64,000 nucleotides of DNA from Semisulcospira habei (lineage: Eukaryota > Mollusca > Gastropoda > Semisulcospiridae), in NCBI GenBank assembly GCA_036245525.1, contig BTPG01000001.1:183402663-183466662 (forward strand), in the 5' to 3' direction. This document shows positions 10,386 through 22,349 of this stretch, one piece after another. The position numbers and the translations under genes were made by a program. The notes beneath the pieces were generated by a model that saw nothing but the letters and a program-made list of their open reading frames with translations, made no database searches and was not told the origin of the DNA. Within the stretch, counting starts at the first letter, position 1; every line of letters begins with the position of its first letter.

Positions 10386-12480
10386 TAATACAAATTAAGC
10401 TGCGTTTCCAAATCGCGACATGACAGGAGAGTGACAAAAAAAGTAACCTTTCTGAGGGGGTCATCCAAATAAATATGCATAGGAAGGTCTTACCATCAGG
10501 TATCTCTTTACCAAGTTTGGGGTTACAGTTGTGAATAATATTGAGAAAAAACATCTTTGGGCAATATTATGGCTATTTTGTACCTATTTCCCGATTTCTT
10601 GTGACCCTTGACCTTTGTGAGCGGTCAACGAAATTAGTATGCATAAAAAGTTCTTACCACTTTGTACCAAGTCTGGGTTTGAAGTTGTGTATACTTGAGA
10701 AAACTTTTTTTTTTTGTCAAAATAGGGCTATTTTTCACATATTTCTGATTCCTTGTGACCTTGACCTTTGCATAGTTTCCAAGAAATTGCCAATGTTAAA
10801 GTTTACCACGGACGACGGTGGACAGATGACCACTGGCAACATAGACACACACTTTTTCTTCGCACGTAATCGAAGCTAAGCGACAGCGTGCTAAAAGCAA
10901 TGGCAGCCAAAAATATTTTGCTCAGTCGAGTGATTCAGAGGCAATTTTGGTGAGTGGGTCATGCTTTTACTGCAGTGATGGGGGCGTGATTTTTACTGCA
11001 CTACAAATTAAAACATGGGTGTCAAATTGCTTTGTCACGTTATATGAAAACACTCAAAGCACGCCCCCATCGCTGTACAATAGCCCCTGAACTGCTCGAC
11101 TTCACGTTACAATTTTGTCACCCCGCTGCTTCTATGTCGGACTTATGGAAACACTCCCTCTTTATTTATATTTTCTCGAGTTTTGTCGCTGTCACTTTGT
11201 TTTCGCTGCCCCACTGCTGTTGTGTCTGCAGTTGAATAGGCAGGCCTAAAGCCTGCTTGCCCTTCTCCTAATATATGGCTATGCATCAGCTCAGGCAGTA
11301 AGGCACATGCTTTTGCTGCATTGCGACGGATGAGACTGTCCAAAACCTTGACATTGTGGCCAGCCTGGTGGATGGACAGCAAAGTAACAGGACATCTGCC
11401 CTCCTACACAGGACAATCAGTTCACTTCCTTTGCCTTCCCGTCGGTTGCCCATCCCGGAGAGACATACCCGCTGAACTCTTCTTTCCTCATCTTTCGCAG
11501 CACTTTCAACAATGCGGTTATTGCAACCTGCAAGAGATAATTTAGAATCAAAAAAAGTTTTGAAATGCACATCATGTGTGCTTATGTGTTTGCAAGTATT
11601 TTTACAAAGTACATACATGCATAATATGACAGTAGTCAGAGCAAGAACAAGAAAGGCAATGTCCTTATGGTTCACGTGTATGACCAATCCACATAATAAT
11701 CTGACCTTTGTGACCTTGACTTCTCCAACGGGTCTCTCAAAATGTCTAAACATAAGTATAAGGCTGGATTTTGTACCAGAGAAACCCGAGTTTTCTCAAA
11801 ATGCCTACATTTTTCACAAATTTGTCAACCCTCTGTGACCTTTGACCTCTGTGAGGGGATGATTAAATTAGTATGCACAGGAAGGTGTTATCATCATGCC
11901 AAGTTTTATTGAAAAGTTTGCAAAAACTTTGATAAAAACTACAATTCTACCAAAAACTAACTTTTGTCACCCTTTTGCCAACCTTGAGCTTTCCAAGGGG
12001 TCATCCAAATTAAGGCCTTATCATGTGGTATCTCCATACCAAGTTTGAGTTTGAAGTTGAAAATAATACTTGTGAAAATACAGTTTTTGTCCAAATATGG
12101 CTATTTTTTTACCCCTTTCTGGACTCCCCATGACCTTTGTGAGAGGACCAGTAAATTTGTACACATAGAAAGTTTTTACCATCAGGTATCTCCGTACCAC
12201 ATCTGGGTTTGAAGTTGAAAGTAATATATGAGGAGAAACAATTTGTGTCAAAATCTGGCCATTTTTGACCCCTTTCTGGACCTCCCTGTGACCCTGACCT
12301 TTGAAAGGTCACAGAAATTGGTATGTTTAGAAAGATTTTACCACAAAGTACCCTTGTGCCAAGTTTGAAGTCTGAGGCTTGAATAGTCTCCGAGGAAATG
12401 CCAATGTTAAAGTTGCCCACAGATAACAGACGGTCAACGGATGACCCATTACAAACACTTACTTTTGCTATCACACGTGA
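10386..12480. repeat. Degenerate tandem repeat field, unit about 145-170 bp
   Basis: Successive diverged units share the order: TGACC(C)TTGACCTTTG, a GAGG.GTCA.C.AAATTAGTATGCA stretch, a GGTATCTC...TACCAAGTTTGGGTTTGAAGTTG block and a GAGAAAA..TTTTGTCAAAATA.GGCTATTTTT block. Units are recognisable near 10480, 10600, 10750, 11700, 11835, 11985, 12130 and 12290, with relatives at 14320-14600 and 15140-15340. The TGACCTTTGACCT word at 11836-11848 is a perfect DR1 nuclear-receptor site. No protein. The family resembles accelerated, satellite-like DNA often seen in molluscs; the name is unknown to me. Confidence 0.65.
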
Positions 12481-13100
12481 GCCAAAAATGAGACGCCATT
12501 GAGCTTGAAATGACCACAATGGGTGTATATATATCTAGAATCAGCATCAGAGTGTAAATTGCAGAAATGTTTCAAACAGGACACAACACATTTAACATAT
12601 TGCTGTTTAGCAACAGCACACACTGGACCAAAAGGGTAGTATTCAGTGTTTTCTAGTCCTTCTGTGTGCACTAAGTGCTTATTAAAGAAAACGACAGTAT
12701 TTGCAGACTTGCCTAAGCCTCTAGTTTCCAAATCAAATGCAATATGGTGCCACTTGTTGACAGCAAGTGATTTTAGCATTCGGTGTTGTACAGAATGCTG
12801 GTACTGGTACTACACCATCTTCAAAATAAAAGAAAGCATTACAGTATGATGTGTTTATTCACACCAGTTGTGTTTTGTTCTGAACCTGATTCTATTCACA
12901 AATCAACCGGTATGATTTACCTTGAGTCTGTTACGATTGTGGTTGTGTTGTCTTGTGAGAGCATACATGTGTTAATCATAGGAAACGATCCGATATTTAT
13001 TTGAGCTATCATGGTTATGATTCACGTATCTTTTTAAGTAACATTTTTCTTTCGGTTGCGTAGAGCAGATTTCACTTTGTTATACGTTAAGTTTAGTCCA

Positions 13101-13113
13101 GAACGTTCTAGAA
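13101..13113 (+). promoter_or_regulatory. Heat shock element, perfect (GAAnnTTCnnGAA)
   Basis: GAACGTTCTAGAA, three alternating pentamer cores. HSF trimers bind this arrangement. It lies 331 bp before the TATA box of the solo LTR. Confidence 0.6.
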
Positions 13114-13233
13114 AGGTCGCACTGTCTAGTGACCTCGTATGTGTGATGTCGGGTAGTTGGCAACAGTTCGCAACATTTTGTTTTTCTGTGCGCGTGAATT
13201 GAGCAGCCTTTTTTTTGTTTTGTGAAAGGTTGA

Positions 13234-13246
13234 GAATCTTCTAGAG
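13234..13246 (+). promoter_or_regulatory. Heat shock element, one mismatch
   Basis: GAATCTTCTAGAG: two perfect cores and a third with A to G. Second of four HSE-like sites in the LTR. Confidence 0.5.
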
Positions 13247-13348
13247 CGGATATGCAAGGTCGTGATAGGGCTATTTTTATGTGACTTCATTATACATTAG
13301 AATTAGAGCTGAAATGAGCAGCCGAGTTTTTGTAGCCTATTTTAGTGA

Positions 13349-13361
13349 TTCCAGAAAATTC
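13349..13361 (+). promoter_or_regulatory. Heat shock element, perfect (TTCnnGAAnnTTC)
   Basis: TTCCAGAAAATTC, 83 bp before the TATA box. A fourth partial site, TTCTGGAA, is at 13427-13434. Confidence 0.6.
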
Positions 13362-13443
13362 TTATTTATGAGCTTCGGTTGCGTGTTTCGTTCCGATTGG
13401 TTGCGTTGTATGATTTTGATAGATGATTCTGGAAATTGGTAGA

Positions 13444-13450
13444 TATAAAG
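13444..13450 (+). promoter_or_regulatory. TATA box of the LTR
   Basis: TATAAAG preceded by an inverted CCAAT (GATTGG, 13395-13400). Transcription would start near 13475. Inferred from motif and position only. Confidence 0.5.
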
Positions 13451-13824
13451 AGGGCGCTAGGAAAGCACGTATATATATACATTGTCTTACACACAGTTAT
13501 CGTAGGTACGTGGCCCGTATAGGGTGTACATTGTGAGAGATACAGCGTAACAGTGTGGTATACATTGTAGAGAGACTTTGTGTCGACAGTGTGGATATTT
13601 GCAGAAGAGACTTTGTATCAGTGTTTGTGCATTTGGAAATGCATTGTGTGGAGATAGCATCGCTGAATTAAAATATTATTGGAACTGTTACTCCAGTATT
13701 GTCTACATCCTTAAGCCATGTGTGACGGATTGCAGCTGAATGAAGTTTATTTAAAAGAACCTTACGTGCGTGTGTCTGGTGTGTTTATCATACTACGACT
13801 ACAACTCCACCACATAACAGAGTC

Positions 13825-14026
13825 CAGGAGAATAAGTGTCGCCTTCTCTCACTTTAGTTGATCCACTGGAACTGGCATTGCCTGCTTTCAACTGTGGCCT
13901 TCTCCTTTTGAGCAAACATGACCTGACAAGCTCCCGCCTCTTCTTGGTGTAGGCGTCATACTTCTGTGCTTGTTTGCAAGTATACCCTCTGGGCGAGACT
14001 CCGCAGTGAGACGTCAACAGCAGCAT
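13825..14026 (-). pseudogene. Peptide-like fragment ending REGDTYSPGL (transposon relic)
   Basis: Minus-strand reading about 68 codons: basic, with KRRRP and a conserved terminal block REGDTYSPGL. The same terminal block is readable in the paralogous copy near 14735-14790, although the upstream part differs, which suggests a once-coding segment carried by repeat family D. The basic stretch followed by REG-x-x-Y reminds me of C-terminal tails of transposase-like proteins in mollusc genomes, but I cannot place it. The start at 14026 is arbitrary. Confidence 0.3.
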
Positions 14027-14165
14027 TGACCTGAAATGAAATACATGTTTGGCAGCATGACTTTCACTTCTGATCTTATTTTAGAGTGGGTTGGTTCCAA
14101 ACTCCCCAAAAAGCGACTTTGTTATAGCATTATAAACAATTCGGGGCCGGGACGGGAGGGGGAGG

Positions 14166-14182
14166 GCCCCCCCCCCCCCCCC
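14166..14182 (+). repeat. Poly-C run, about 17 bp
   Basis: Homopolymer tract seen directly. Confidence 0.9.
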
Positions 14183-15057
14183 AAATCTGCCCCTACATTT
14201 AGTTTACGCATTACTACCTTCAAACTAATGTGAAATAAACTGTGAACACCACAAACAACAATGGTGAAGCCTGGATAGCTCATGTGCATTTAAAACTGAT
14301 CATTTACATAATCTGAACTGTGTGACCTTTCCAAAAGGTGACTGAAATTTAAGTGCCATGAGTCTCAGCATAAGTAAAGGGATGGCTTTTGTACTAGTTG
14401 TGAATAGTATTTGAGAGAAAAACATCTTTTGTCAAAATATGGCTATTTTTTTTTTACCTATTTCCTGATTTCTGATGACCCTCAAACTGGTATGCTAAGA
14501 AAGGTCTTGCCACAAAGTATTCTTGGGCCATTTGAAGACTGTGGTTTGAATAGTCTCTGAGAAAATGCCAACATTAAGTTTACCATTGACGACCAATGGC
14601 CCAGAACATAGCCTCACACTTGCTTCACACATGAGCCAATGAAAGAAAGCATTACAGTATGATGTGTTCATTCACACCATAGTTGTGTTTTGTTCTGCAC
14701 CTGATTCTAGTCACAGATCTACTGGTATGATTTACCTTGAGTCCAGGGGAATAAGTGTCACCTTCCCTCACTTCACTTGAGCTGTGGTTACTTCTGCGCT
14801 TGTTTGCAAGTATGTACTCTGGGTGAGAGTACTGAGACTCCACAGCGAGAGGTCAACAGCAGTATTGGCCTGAAATGATCATGATTATTACTGTGTTGTT
14901 CGGCAGCATGACAATTTCACTTTGTGTGAACTAAATGCAGGGGCAGATTATTACTTTCAAAATAAATGCGACATAAACTGTGTACACCGTAAAGAACAAA
15001 CAACAATGGCAAAGTCTGTACGCCTCATGTGCACAACTGATTTACATATAAACTGTG

Positions 15058-15136
15058 TTATGTTGAGACTCATGGCACTTATTTCAGCTACCTTTCCAAA
15101 AGGTAGCTGAAATAAGTGCCATGAGTCTCAACATAA
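15058..15136. repeat. Perfect palindrome, 38-bp arms with 3-bp loop
   Basis: Left arm 15058-15095, loop CCA, right arm 15099-15136, no mismatch. The right arm continues the ancestral repeat (compare 14333-14375), so the left arm appears to be a newly made inverted copy. Confidence 0.9.
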
Positions 15137-15508
15137 AGGCTTGCTTTTGTACTAGTGAAATTTGTATTTTCTCTATAATTATGCATTTTTCACAGCTTTG
15201 TCAACCTTCAGTTCTGTGACTCTTTGACCTGTGTAAGGAGTCAACCAAATTAGTATCTTTAGGATGATTCATCATCAGCTACCTTTGTGCCAAATTTGAT
15301 AGAGAAATTGCAAAAACTTTGATACAAACTGCAATCATACACTGAAAAATAAATAAGCATTTTTCACACATTCCACAGTCATCCAAAATGGTTGTCAACA
15401 AATATTAGGGTTTCAGTCAAAGTAGCGTTGGTTTAACATATCTATAAAGTACTAGATAACCATTTTAATCCTGATACACCCACTGCTTGGAATAAATGTG
15501 ACTATGAT

Positions 15509-15577
15509 AGTTCAAAGGTGGTGCCAGAATAGATTGGCGTCTCATCCGCCAAGCTATTCTGGCACCATCCTTGAACT
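15509..15577. repeat. Inverted repeat, 24-bp arms
   Basis: Arms AGTTCAAAGGTGGTGCCAGA (15509 on) and the reverse complement of a sequence ending at 15577, two mismatches, 21-bp loop. The ATGGTGCCAGAATAG word recurs at 17608-17622, so this is probably the end of a dispersed MITE-like family. Confidence 0.6.
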
Positions 15578-16599
15578 AAAAAAATGCTGGTCCTATCTCC
15601 TAATCTGTAATATAGCGTTCATAAGACAGTAAGGAAATGGATGAGCAAACTAAGTTACTAAATACTGGAAGCAGTTACTGAGTTAGTGGCCCATAGTGCC
15701 AAATTCTCCCTTAGCAGGACTTTTTCCTACACACAGTACGTTTTCCTAGATAATAAGCACTGGCACTGGTTTAATATAACTACAATGTCGACTACATACC
15801 CTCCACCGTATTAGTAAAGGCTCTCTGAGAATGTATGGAAATGTTCTACTTCTAGGTGGTGACCGACATGGAATACATGCCCCTGTCAACCCACAATAAA
15901 ATGTAGCCTTCTTTGCAGGTAGGCAGTGGCGACGGCAATACTACTGTGGGGACCTAAATTTCCATGCATAAAAGGACAGTTAGCTATTGAGGTTTTACGC
16001 CGTGCAGGTGACATCTCACGGCGGTGCATAAAATGGTTGGAAAACCAGTGAGATATGTCATTTACATACGACATTTTGCTTCCACTAGTATCGGTAACTC
16101 GTGTTCTAGTCACTTAGCAAACACCACCACCCTTTTTTTCTAATTTAGTTTACCTTTTCGTTGCTGATGTCAGAAGAGATTTTGTTGTTTTCCTGGTTGC
16201 CACGTAGACTGCTTCCCGTTTGGTTGGCCAGTTCATTTTTTTTTTCTTTATAAATTACGTGTTGTTTTGCGCCATCTTACGCAGGTTGTGCGTTACGCTC
16301 GATGACTTGTCGCAAATTATGCAAAAGTATCTTATATTTGAGGAAACAAAACATTTTATGCATCTATAGAAACAGTCAGCTTACACACCTATTTCAGACA
16401 GTATATCTCTTTTGTCAACTATCGATAAATTGAGCTTGTTTGCAATACGACCTGCCGTACGGTTTATTCGGTGAACTCCAGTCTCAGGTCAGACGCAAGA
16501 TACCGGTATCTAAATGCTCAGAAAAGATGCGCGAAAGAGGTGTGTCATACCAACTTAAGTCGAGGATTCTTACTTTTGACATTTTTCTGCAATGAGTTT
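15578..16599. other. No gene recognised
   Basis: No coding motif. One 75-codon minus ORF (15886-16113) without a domain. Confidence 0.4.
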
Positions 16600-17250
16600 T
16601 TATTTTCGAAAACGTTGAAGAGGTACAAAGGTGGCTAATGAACTCATCCAATGTCCAAAGTAGCTATATTCAAAATTCTAAGTGAATATAATCAAAATTA
16701 CGAACTCTGATTTGTGATTTGGGGCGGCAACCAACTTTCTATAAACGGTCATTTAATTCTTCAGTGAGACATCCTATTTCAGTCAATACCAGTGATGCTC
16801 GGAGGCTCTCCTAGGTGTACGCCCCCTGAATGAAGCATTTCCATTATTTTCAGGCTTATACGTATGTAGACTTCGGAGATTTCGTGTTCACATGCACGCA
16901 CACTCACACGCACGCACGCACACACACACACGCACGCACGCACGCACACACACACATGCGGCCCTATATTCAATAATACGTAGCGCAATATTCCCACAAG
17001 AAAGGCACTGAGCGCTTTTAAAAATTACATCTAGATAATCTAACAGCAAGGTTAGAGTAGCTAGACGTGACGTTAGAGTAGCTAGACGTGACGTCATTTT
17101 TGTTACTTCTTTGCCAAAATCTAAGGGCCGCCCGCCCATGGCGTCATATGCATCCTACTGAACGGGCGCCAATCAGCCCCATCTCAAAGTCTACCGTATT
17201 TTCAATTCGGTAGACAAAAATACGAACTGGAATTTTAAAGAGAAAAAAAA
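16600..17250. repeat. Dispersed repeat family A, inverted copy
   Basis: Reverse orientation relative to 4134-4740; same orientation as 19460-20050. Shares gaagaggtacaaag.tggctaa, gaactcatccaatgt and tttctat.aacgg with them. Ends with aaagtctaccgta/caattcggtagacaaaaa, a small inverted repeat (gtctaccg/cggtagac) also present at 20003-20043. A (CA)n/(CGCA)n microsatellite lies at 16893-16957. Confidence 0.65.
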
Positions 17251-17990
17251 AAAAAATTGAAGGGAAATTGAAATGTGTATTGGCCTGAGACGTGACGTAC
17301 ATGTGACGTGAGTTGGGCTGAGAGCGGCCGGCGCACTGTTTATTGACACAGGCTTATACATAACGGTGCCAGACCCACCAGAGATGCCGCGCGGCAACCA
17401 GCTCCGCAGTGCTGCGTCTGGTAGAGGCATGGACTCGCATGATGTCATTAGAACCTAAGGTTTCTTGCTGTGCAGAGATTGGTCTATGCACGACATTCTC
17501 AGACTGAGGAAGTACTACCTACCTGATCCCTGTAGTCGAAGTTAGCAAATTTGGGAGTTTGGGGAAGGTTCACTGACTACAGTTCACTTCAAGATACAGT
17601 TCACGCATGGTGCCAGAATAGCTTGTGTTCTCAGTTGCGCCATCCTTGGACTAGCATGGTCGATTGTTATCTTGTAGTGTGTCGGGGCTGAACGGGGTCC
17701 GCCCCGGATTAGCAGACGGGCTGCAGAGATCAGTTGTGGGCACTTTACCGCCGGCACTCATCTTGTCGCTTTCCGGTTTTTAACTCTGTAAACACAAACA
17801 GCCTACAGCCTGATGTAAAAACACACATCCAACATCTGATACCTGTGCTTCGTGTTGCTTTGGTGATCTACTTAACACTGATGTAGCCATTGTAGGTGTT
17901 GAAAGAGAAACGAGTATGTATTCATCCTTGCACTCGCATGTCATGCACAGTACATAACATCCCACAAGTACTCTTGTCTGTCGGCAAAAA
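17251..17990. other. No gene recognised
   Basis: Single-copy-looking sequence with no coding motif. Confidence 0.4.
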
Positions 17991-18065
17991 CAAACAAACA
18001 AACAAACAAACATTTGCGCGCTCGCGCGCGCGCGTGTGTGTGTGTGTGTGCGAGAGAGAGAGAAA
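17990..18065 (+). repeat. Compound microsatellite (CAAA)n(GCGC)n(GT)n(GA)n
   Basis: Adjacent short tandem tracts seen directly. Confidence 0.9.
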
Positions 18066-18639
18066 AAGAGCTCATACATGTTAGGACAGTATGTACCCAC
18101 TCCATAAATTTCACCTTCTTTGACACATGCACACATGCTTATTGCACTGATATATTGTATAATAAGGAAAATAATATTCATGAACTTGCTTGATATAATT
18201 TCCTTCCCATAATTCCTTGCAGACCAGAGAGATTAAATCTTCATGCTTGCCTCTGTCAGAACCAGCACGCTAAATATGCCGCTCATACTGTCACATTAGC
18301 AAGCTCCTTGTGCAAACTAGTAATGAAATACTTCATAGTGTGTACGTACGCTGGAATTTTCTTTCCCATACACACAAACGGAGTACACAACAGCAGCAAA
18401 CACGCTAATGGAATCTCCATACAATTGAAATTGATGACACTGATGTCCGCTAGTGATAGTGACAACCTTAGTAAAGGACTAAATAAACAAACCTGCTGGG
18501 ATTTTCCGTCTTTAGCCGTGTTCTGATTACAAGTAGACCGTACTCAACAACACGCACGAAGCATTGATGTCTACACGGTCGAACGAAATCTCCGCGCTGA
18601 CTCGGTCGACAGTCCAAAACCAACAAAAAGATTTAATCC

Positions 18640-19060
18640 CAAAGTCTACTGTATTGTTTGGAGCTCACGTGCGTTTTTCTCAGAGTTCATATTTTTAAGC
18701 TTATCCTTCTGATCAATTTCCCTCCTCTCTAAGCCAATCTCTGATCAACACACGCCACCGGCGCACACAAATAAAGACGGACACGCACAGCGCTTCCCGC
18801 CATTAGTACGCTCTGTAGCGACAGGAATTCGCAAGAAGAAGAACAGCGCGAGCAGCAAAATGACATCACTATAAGCTTCATGTCATGGCATCGCTGGTCT
18901 CACGACGCCGTGTACACTGTGACGAATTTGATGTTTTGAACTTTCACGTCGCAATCACTCATGCGAAAGGCACGCTCTTCCAGAGCTGACTGTTTTGTTC
19001 CACACAGCCTCTTCCAGGGCTGATTGTTTGATGGGAGTAAATAGTGGCCCCAAAACTTGG
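18640..19060. repeat. Dispersed repeat family B, inverted copy of 5217-5670
   Basis: See partner. Contains cacagcctcttccagggctga, the reverse complement of the duplicated word at 5262/5291, here once. Confidence 0.6.
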
Positions 19061-19459
19061 ACAAATAAAGTCATTATTATTGAAAAAGCTGAAGAGATAC
19101 AACGCTGGATCGTTAAGAACTCGCTCAGTTGCCTGATCCGCACGGCGATCACACACAAACACAGACGGCAGACACACGGCGCTTCCTACCAGTTATACTT
19201 TCTGTGGGCTGGCGTAGCTACAGCCATTTTGAAGAATAAGGTGGAATGGCTCATGCCCACAAAGCCTCTTCTATTTGAGCTTGAAGCATATTTCACCTTT
19301 TCCCACAATACGTTCGCAAATATCATACAAAAATAAATTATGGAGAACATCGCGCCAGCTCATACACATGTAAAACACTGGCGTGCTGCTGATTTGCGTC
19401 AATTAGGAACATTGTGACGCGTTTGGTGCTTTTACATGTTTGATTCTTCTGATGAAATC

Positions 19460-20110
<651 letters not shown>

Positions 20111-20156
20111 AATAGACATAGTTATTAATGTAGTAAAACTGTTGCCGCTAGGATTT

Positions 20157-20506
20157 ATTGATTGATTGTACATTGCTTAACGTCCCGACAGCAACAAGGC
20201 TTTCTCAGGACGTGCCTGCACTGCTTGTGAAAAAAAAAAAAAACTAAACAGAACATTGAATGTATGTCGTCAGCCGGTCAAATACATTAAATAAACCTAA
20301 CACATGGGCCTAAATAAAGCTAAGACCATTTAGCAACACACATCCAATATCAAGAGCTACAGGCAGTGCAGACAGTAGGGAGAGTTTTAAAATGGCAAAT
20401 ACAGGTGAATGGACAAAGGGTAGACAGAAACACATGCCCCAGAATAGAGAGATAAACCCACCCTGTGGGGCTGACCAGGGTGACCCTGGGAACTAAAAAA
20501 TACCTA
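20157..20506 (-). mobile_element. SINE with (CAAT)n tail, copy 1
   Basis: 350 bp, flanked by the 14-bp duplication TGCCGCTAGGATTT at 20143-20156 and 20507-20520. It is nearly identical over its length to 45894-46290. The tail, read on +, is attgattgattg, followed by the conserved tacattgcttaacgtcccga block. It is shorter at its 5' end by about 35 bp, so it is 5'-truncated. No ORF. Confidence 0.88.
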
Positions 20507-20520
20507 TGCCGCTAGGATTT

Positions 20521-20720
20521 CATGTGAAAGAAAAACAGAAGATAGTGGTGGAAAACCCTTTAAAATAGAAACAAAGAAGGACGTTTCGGATCAAAGATCC
20601 TTCTTCAGGTGACATGGAAACAAACGTAGAACAGAAAAGAACACGATAGAAGAAAAGAAGTCATCCTGTATAGAGAGAATTTAGAATGACGTAAAAAAAA
20701 TCTGTAATCTGAAAATAACT
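20521..20720. repeat. Unclassified repeat with GACGTTTCGGATCAAAGATCC
   Basis: The block ggacgtttcggatcaaagat followed by ccttcttcaggtgaca is a recurring type of repeat in many animal genomes. GGATCAAAGATCC is nearly self-complementary. Ends not defined. Confidence 0.35.
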
Positions 20721-21666
20721 AAATAAACAAAGCTGCTGGCATTTTCTGTCATTTTCTGTCATTATGCGTAATCTAGTTACAAGTAGAATTTACTCGGTAA
20801 CACGCACGGTTACTGATGTTTTCATAGTCGGACAAAATGTACACGGTGAGTCGACAGTGATATGCAGTCGTCTGCCATGCATGTCTTTTGTCGGAACACT
20901 GCATTCAGACGCAAAAGGAATGACGGGAGGCACAGTTATGTTTCGGACTGGTACATACATTATATTGAGCAACATTTTGCATGATATTGTGCCGATAACC
21001 GACAGATGTGAGTATTTGACTCCAATCAAAATGTCCTCGTCTAACGACTCGGACATTTTGATTCGGGTCTTGTAAACACATCTGCCTGTTATCTACACTA
21101 TATGAAGCAAAATGTTGCTGAATATAATATAATAGTGGTTCGTGAAAAAATGGGTCATCATAAAACATGAAAGGCAAAATAAGATTTTCGTGATCCGTGA
21201 AAACGTCCTGGTCATTTCGAGAAACGTGAAAGTTTGCAGTCAGGCTGTAAATACTATGCAGAAATCTCATCCCCCCACCGTTTGATTTTCCGTGCATTTG
21301 GGGAATGTGATAGCTGTGCACCACAGCATTAACAGCTTCTCTCCCCCTACCGCTGTTGTTACAGTTCGGCTAGTGAAAGAGGTTATGAAAGCCGTAACTT
21401 GTCTCATCATCGTTTCTTCCATCGTGAAACGTGAATGCAATTGTTCGGATTCGTGAAAGACAAAATTATCTTCAAGAATCCGTGATATTTTTTAATTTTT
21501 TTTATTTTATTATTATTATTATTTATTTTTATTTATTTATTTATTTAATTATTATTATAATATTATCATCATGTCACACTTAACTAATGTCTAGAGTCTC
21601 TTATTATCTCGTTGTCAGTTCATCTTTGTTCTACCTCTCGCAATGTTTGTTCGTTTTTATTTACAG
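20721..21666. other. Upstream intron of the perlecan-like gene, no exon seen
   Basis: 20723-20840 is paralogous to 18480-18600. An AT-rich (ATT)n-like tract lies at 21485-21570. ORFs of 88-139 codons overlap here on both strands without domain signature. The sequence ends with the polypyrimidine tract and acceptor of the exon at 21667. Confidence 0.45.
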
Positions 21667-21856
21667 GAGAGAGACTTTGAGTTTGAAGACAGTGATCACG
21701 AGGTGAAAGTAGTGAAAAGGGCAGCCAGTGAAGTGCCGTTGATATCAGATGATGAGGATTTGCTAGCAGACGAACCCGGTTCTACGCCAGATGAAGGGGA
21801 GGGTAGCGGCACATTAGAACCACCCATTGTAAAACCTTCTGTTCCAGGTTACCCAG
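21667..21856 (+). CDS. HSPG2: Perlecan-like (HSPG2) exon: acidic and Ser-Gly region before the SEA domain
   Basis: Internal coding exon of 190 nt. Seen: it opens in frame after a polypyrimidine tract ending TTTATTTACAG and closes at CCCAG followed by GTAAGA, leaving one nucleotide (phase 1). It encodes about 63 residues, strongly acidic, with the motif SDDEDLLAD and then DEGEGSG, a classic acidic-plus-Ser-Gly glycosaminoglycan attachment context, and a Pro-rich end. Known: vertebrate perlecan has an SDDED-L-AD motif followed by SGD heparan sulfate sites just before its SEA domain. Perlecan is a secreted basement-membrane proteoglycan. The ORF could be opened at an ATG at 21643, but that lies in the polypyrimidine tract, so I treat 21667 as the exon start. 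The signal-peptide exon was not found and must lie upstream. Confidence 0.82.
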
Positions 21857-22349
21857 GTAAGAATTGTGTCAGAACCAATGTCACTTACACTCAGCTGTAC
21901 AGATTATTATATGCAAGAGTTTTTTCTTCTCCAGAATCAGTTCAAAGACAGCGAGTCTTTCTGCCGCCTTCGGGACAGCCGGACAGCATGTAAAAACTTG
22001 ACTCCGTCGCAGGCACTAACTGTCCATAGTGCACTTTAAACATGGTCGGAATAGGTTCATCAGTATCGATCACAAAGCGGCACATGTATATATACAGCAA
22101 CAAGAGTACAAGAGGGTGTTGTGGGGGTTGGAAAACCGGCCTAAGTGTTCTTAACATGACAGTGCGCTGCCAAAGACACCCCCCCCCCCTCCCCCTTTGT
22201 AGATTTGTCCGTCCCGATGACGGACGGCATTCTGTTTTTCCGTCCCAGGCAAAATGTATCTGTCAGATACAAAGAATTTTCCGTTAACAAAAAGCCTGGA
22301 CAATAAGGTAGTGCCCGTTGACAGAGAAGAAAGTCAAAACAGTAGGCAC

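Larger units (their letters stand above)
12929..13819 (+). mobile_element. Solo LTR with 5-bp target duplication
   Basis: 891 bp beginning TGTTACG and ending CATAACA (TGTTA/TAACA inverted ends). It is flanked by GAGTC at 12924-12928 and 13820-13824. The paralogous repeat at 14746-14755 reads across the junction uninterrupted, an empty site that confirms the boundaries. Five-bp duplications and TG...CA ends fit Ty3/gypsy-class LTR elements; no internal gag/pol region adjoins, so recombination between two LTRs is inferred. Contains a TATA box and heat-shock-element motifs (separate entries). Strand is assigned from the TATA box. Confidence 0.8.
12600..15340. repeat. Composite dispersed repeat, two paralogous copies (family D)
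   Basis: 12830-12928 plus 13825-14035 is paralogous to 14641-14880. Shared blocks: gaaagcattacagtatgatgtgtt, ggtatgatttaccttgagtc, gaataagtgtc.ccttc.ctcac and gcgcttgtttgcaagtat. The second copy has no LTR between ACCTTGAGTC and CAGG, so it serves as the empty site for the solo LTR. Both copies carry on the minus strand a short peptide-like block ending REGDTYSPGL (see separate entry). Confidence 0.7.

Noticed and set aside
20764..21324. Overlapping ORFs of 88-139 codons on both strands, possible upstream perlecan exon
   Set aside because: No signal peptide, no domain, no convincing splice sites; part is paralogous to the repeat at 18480-18600.
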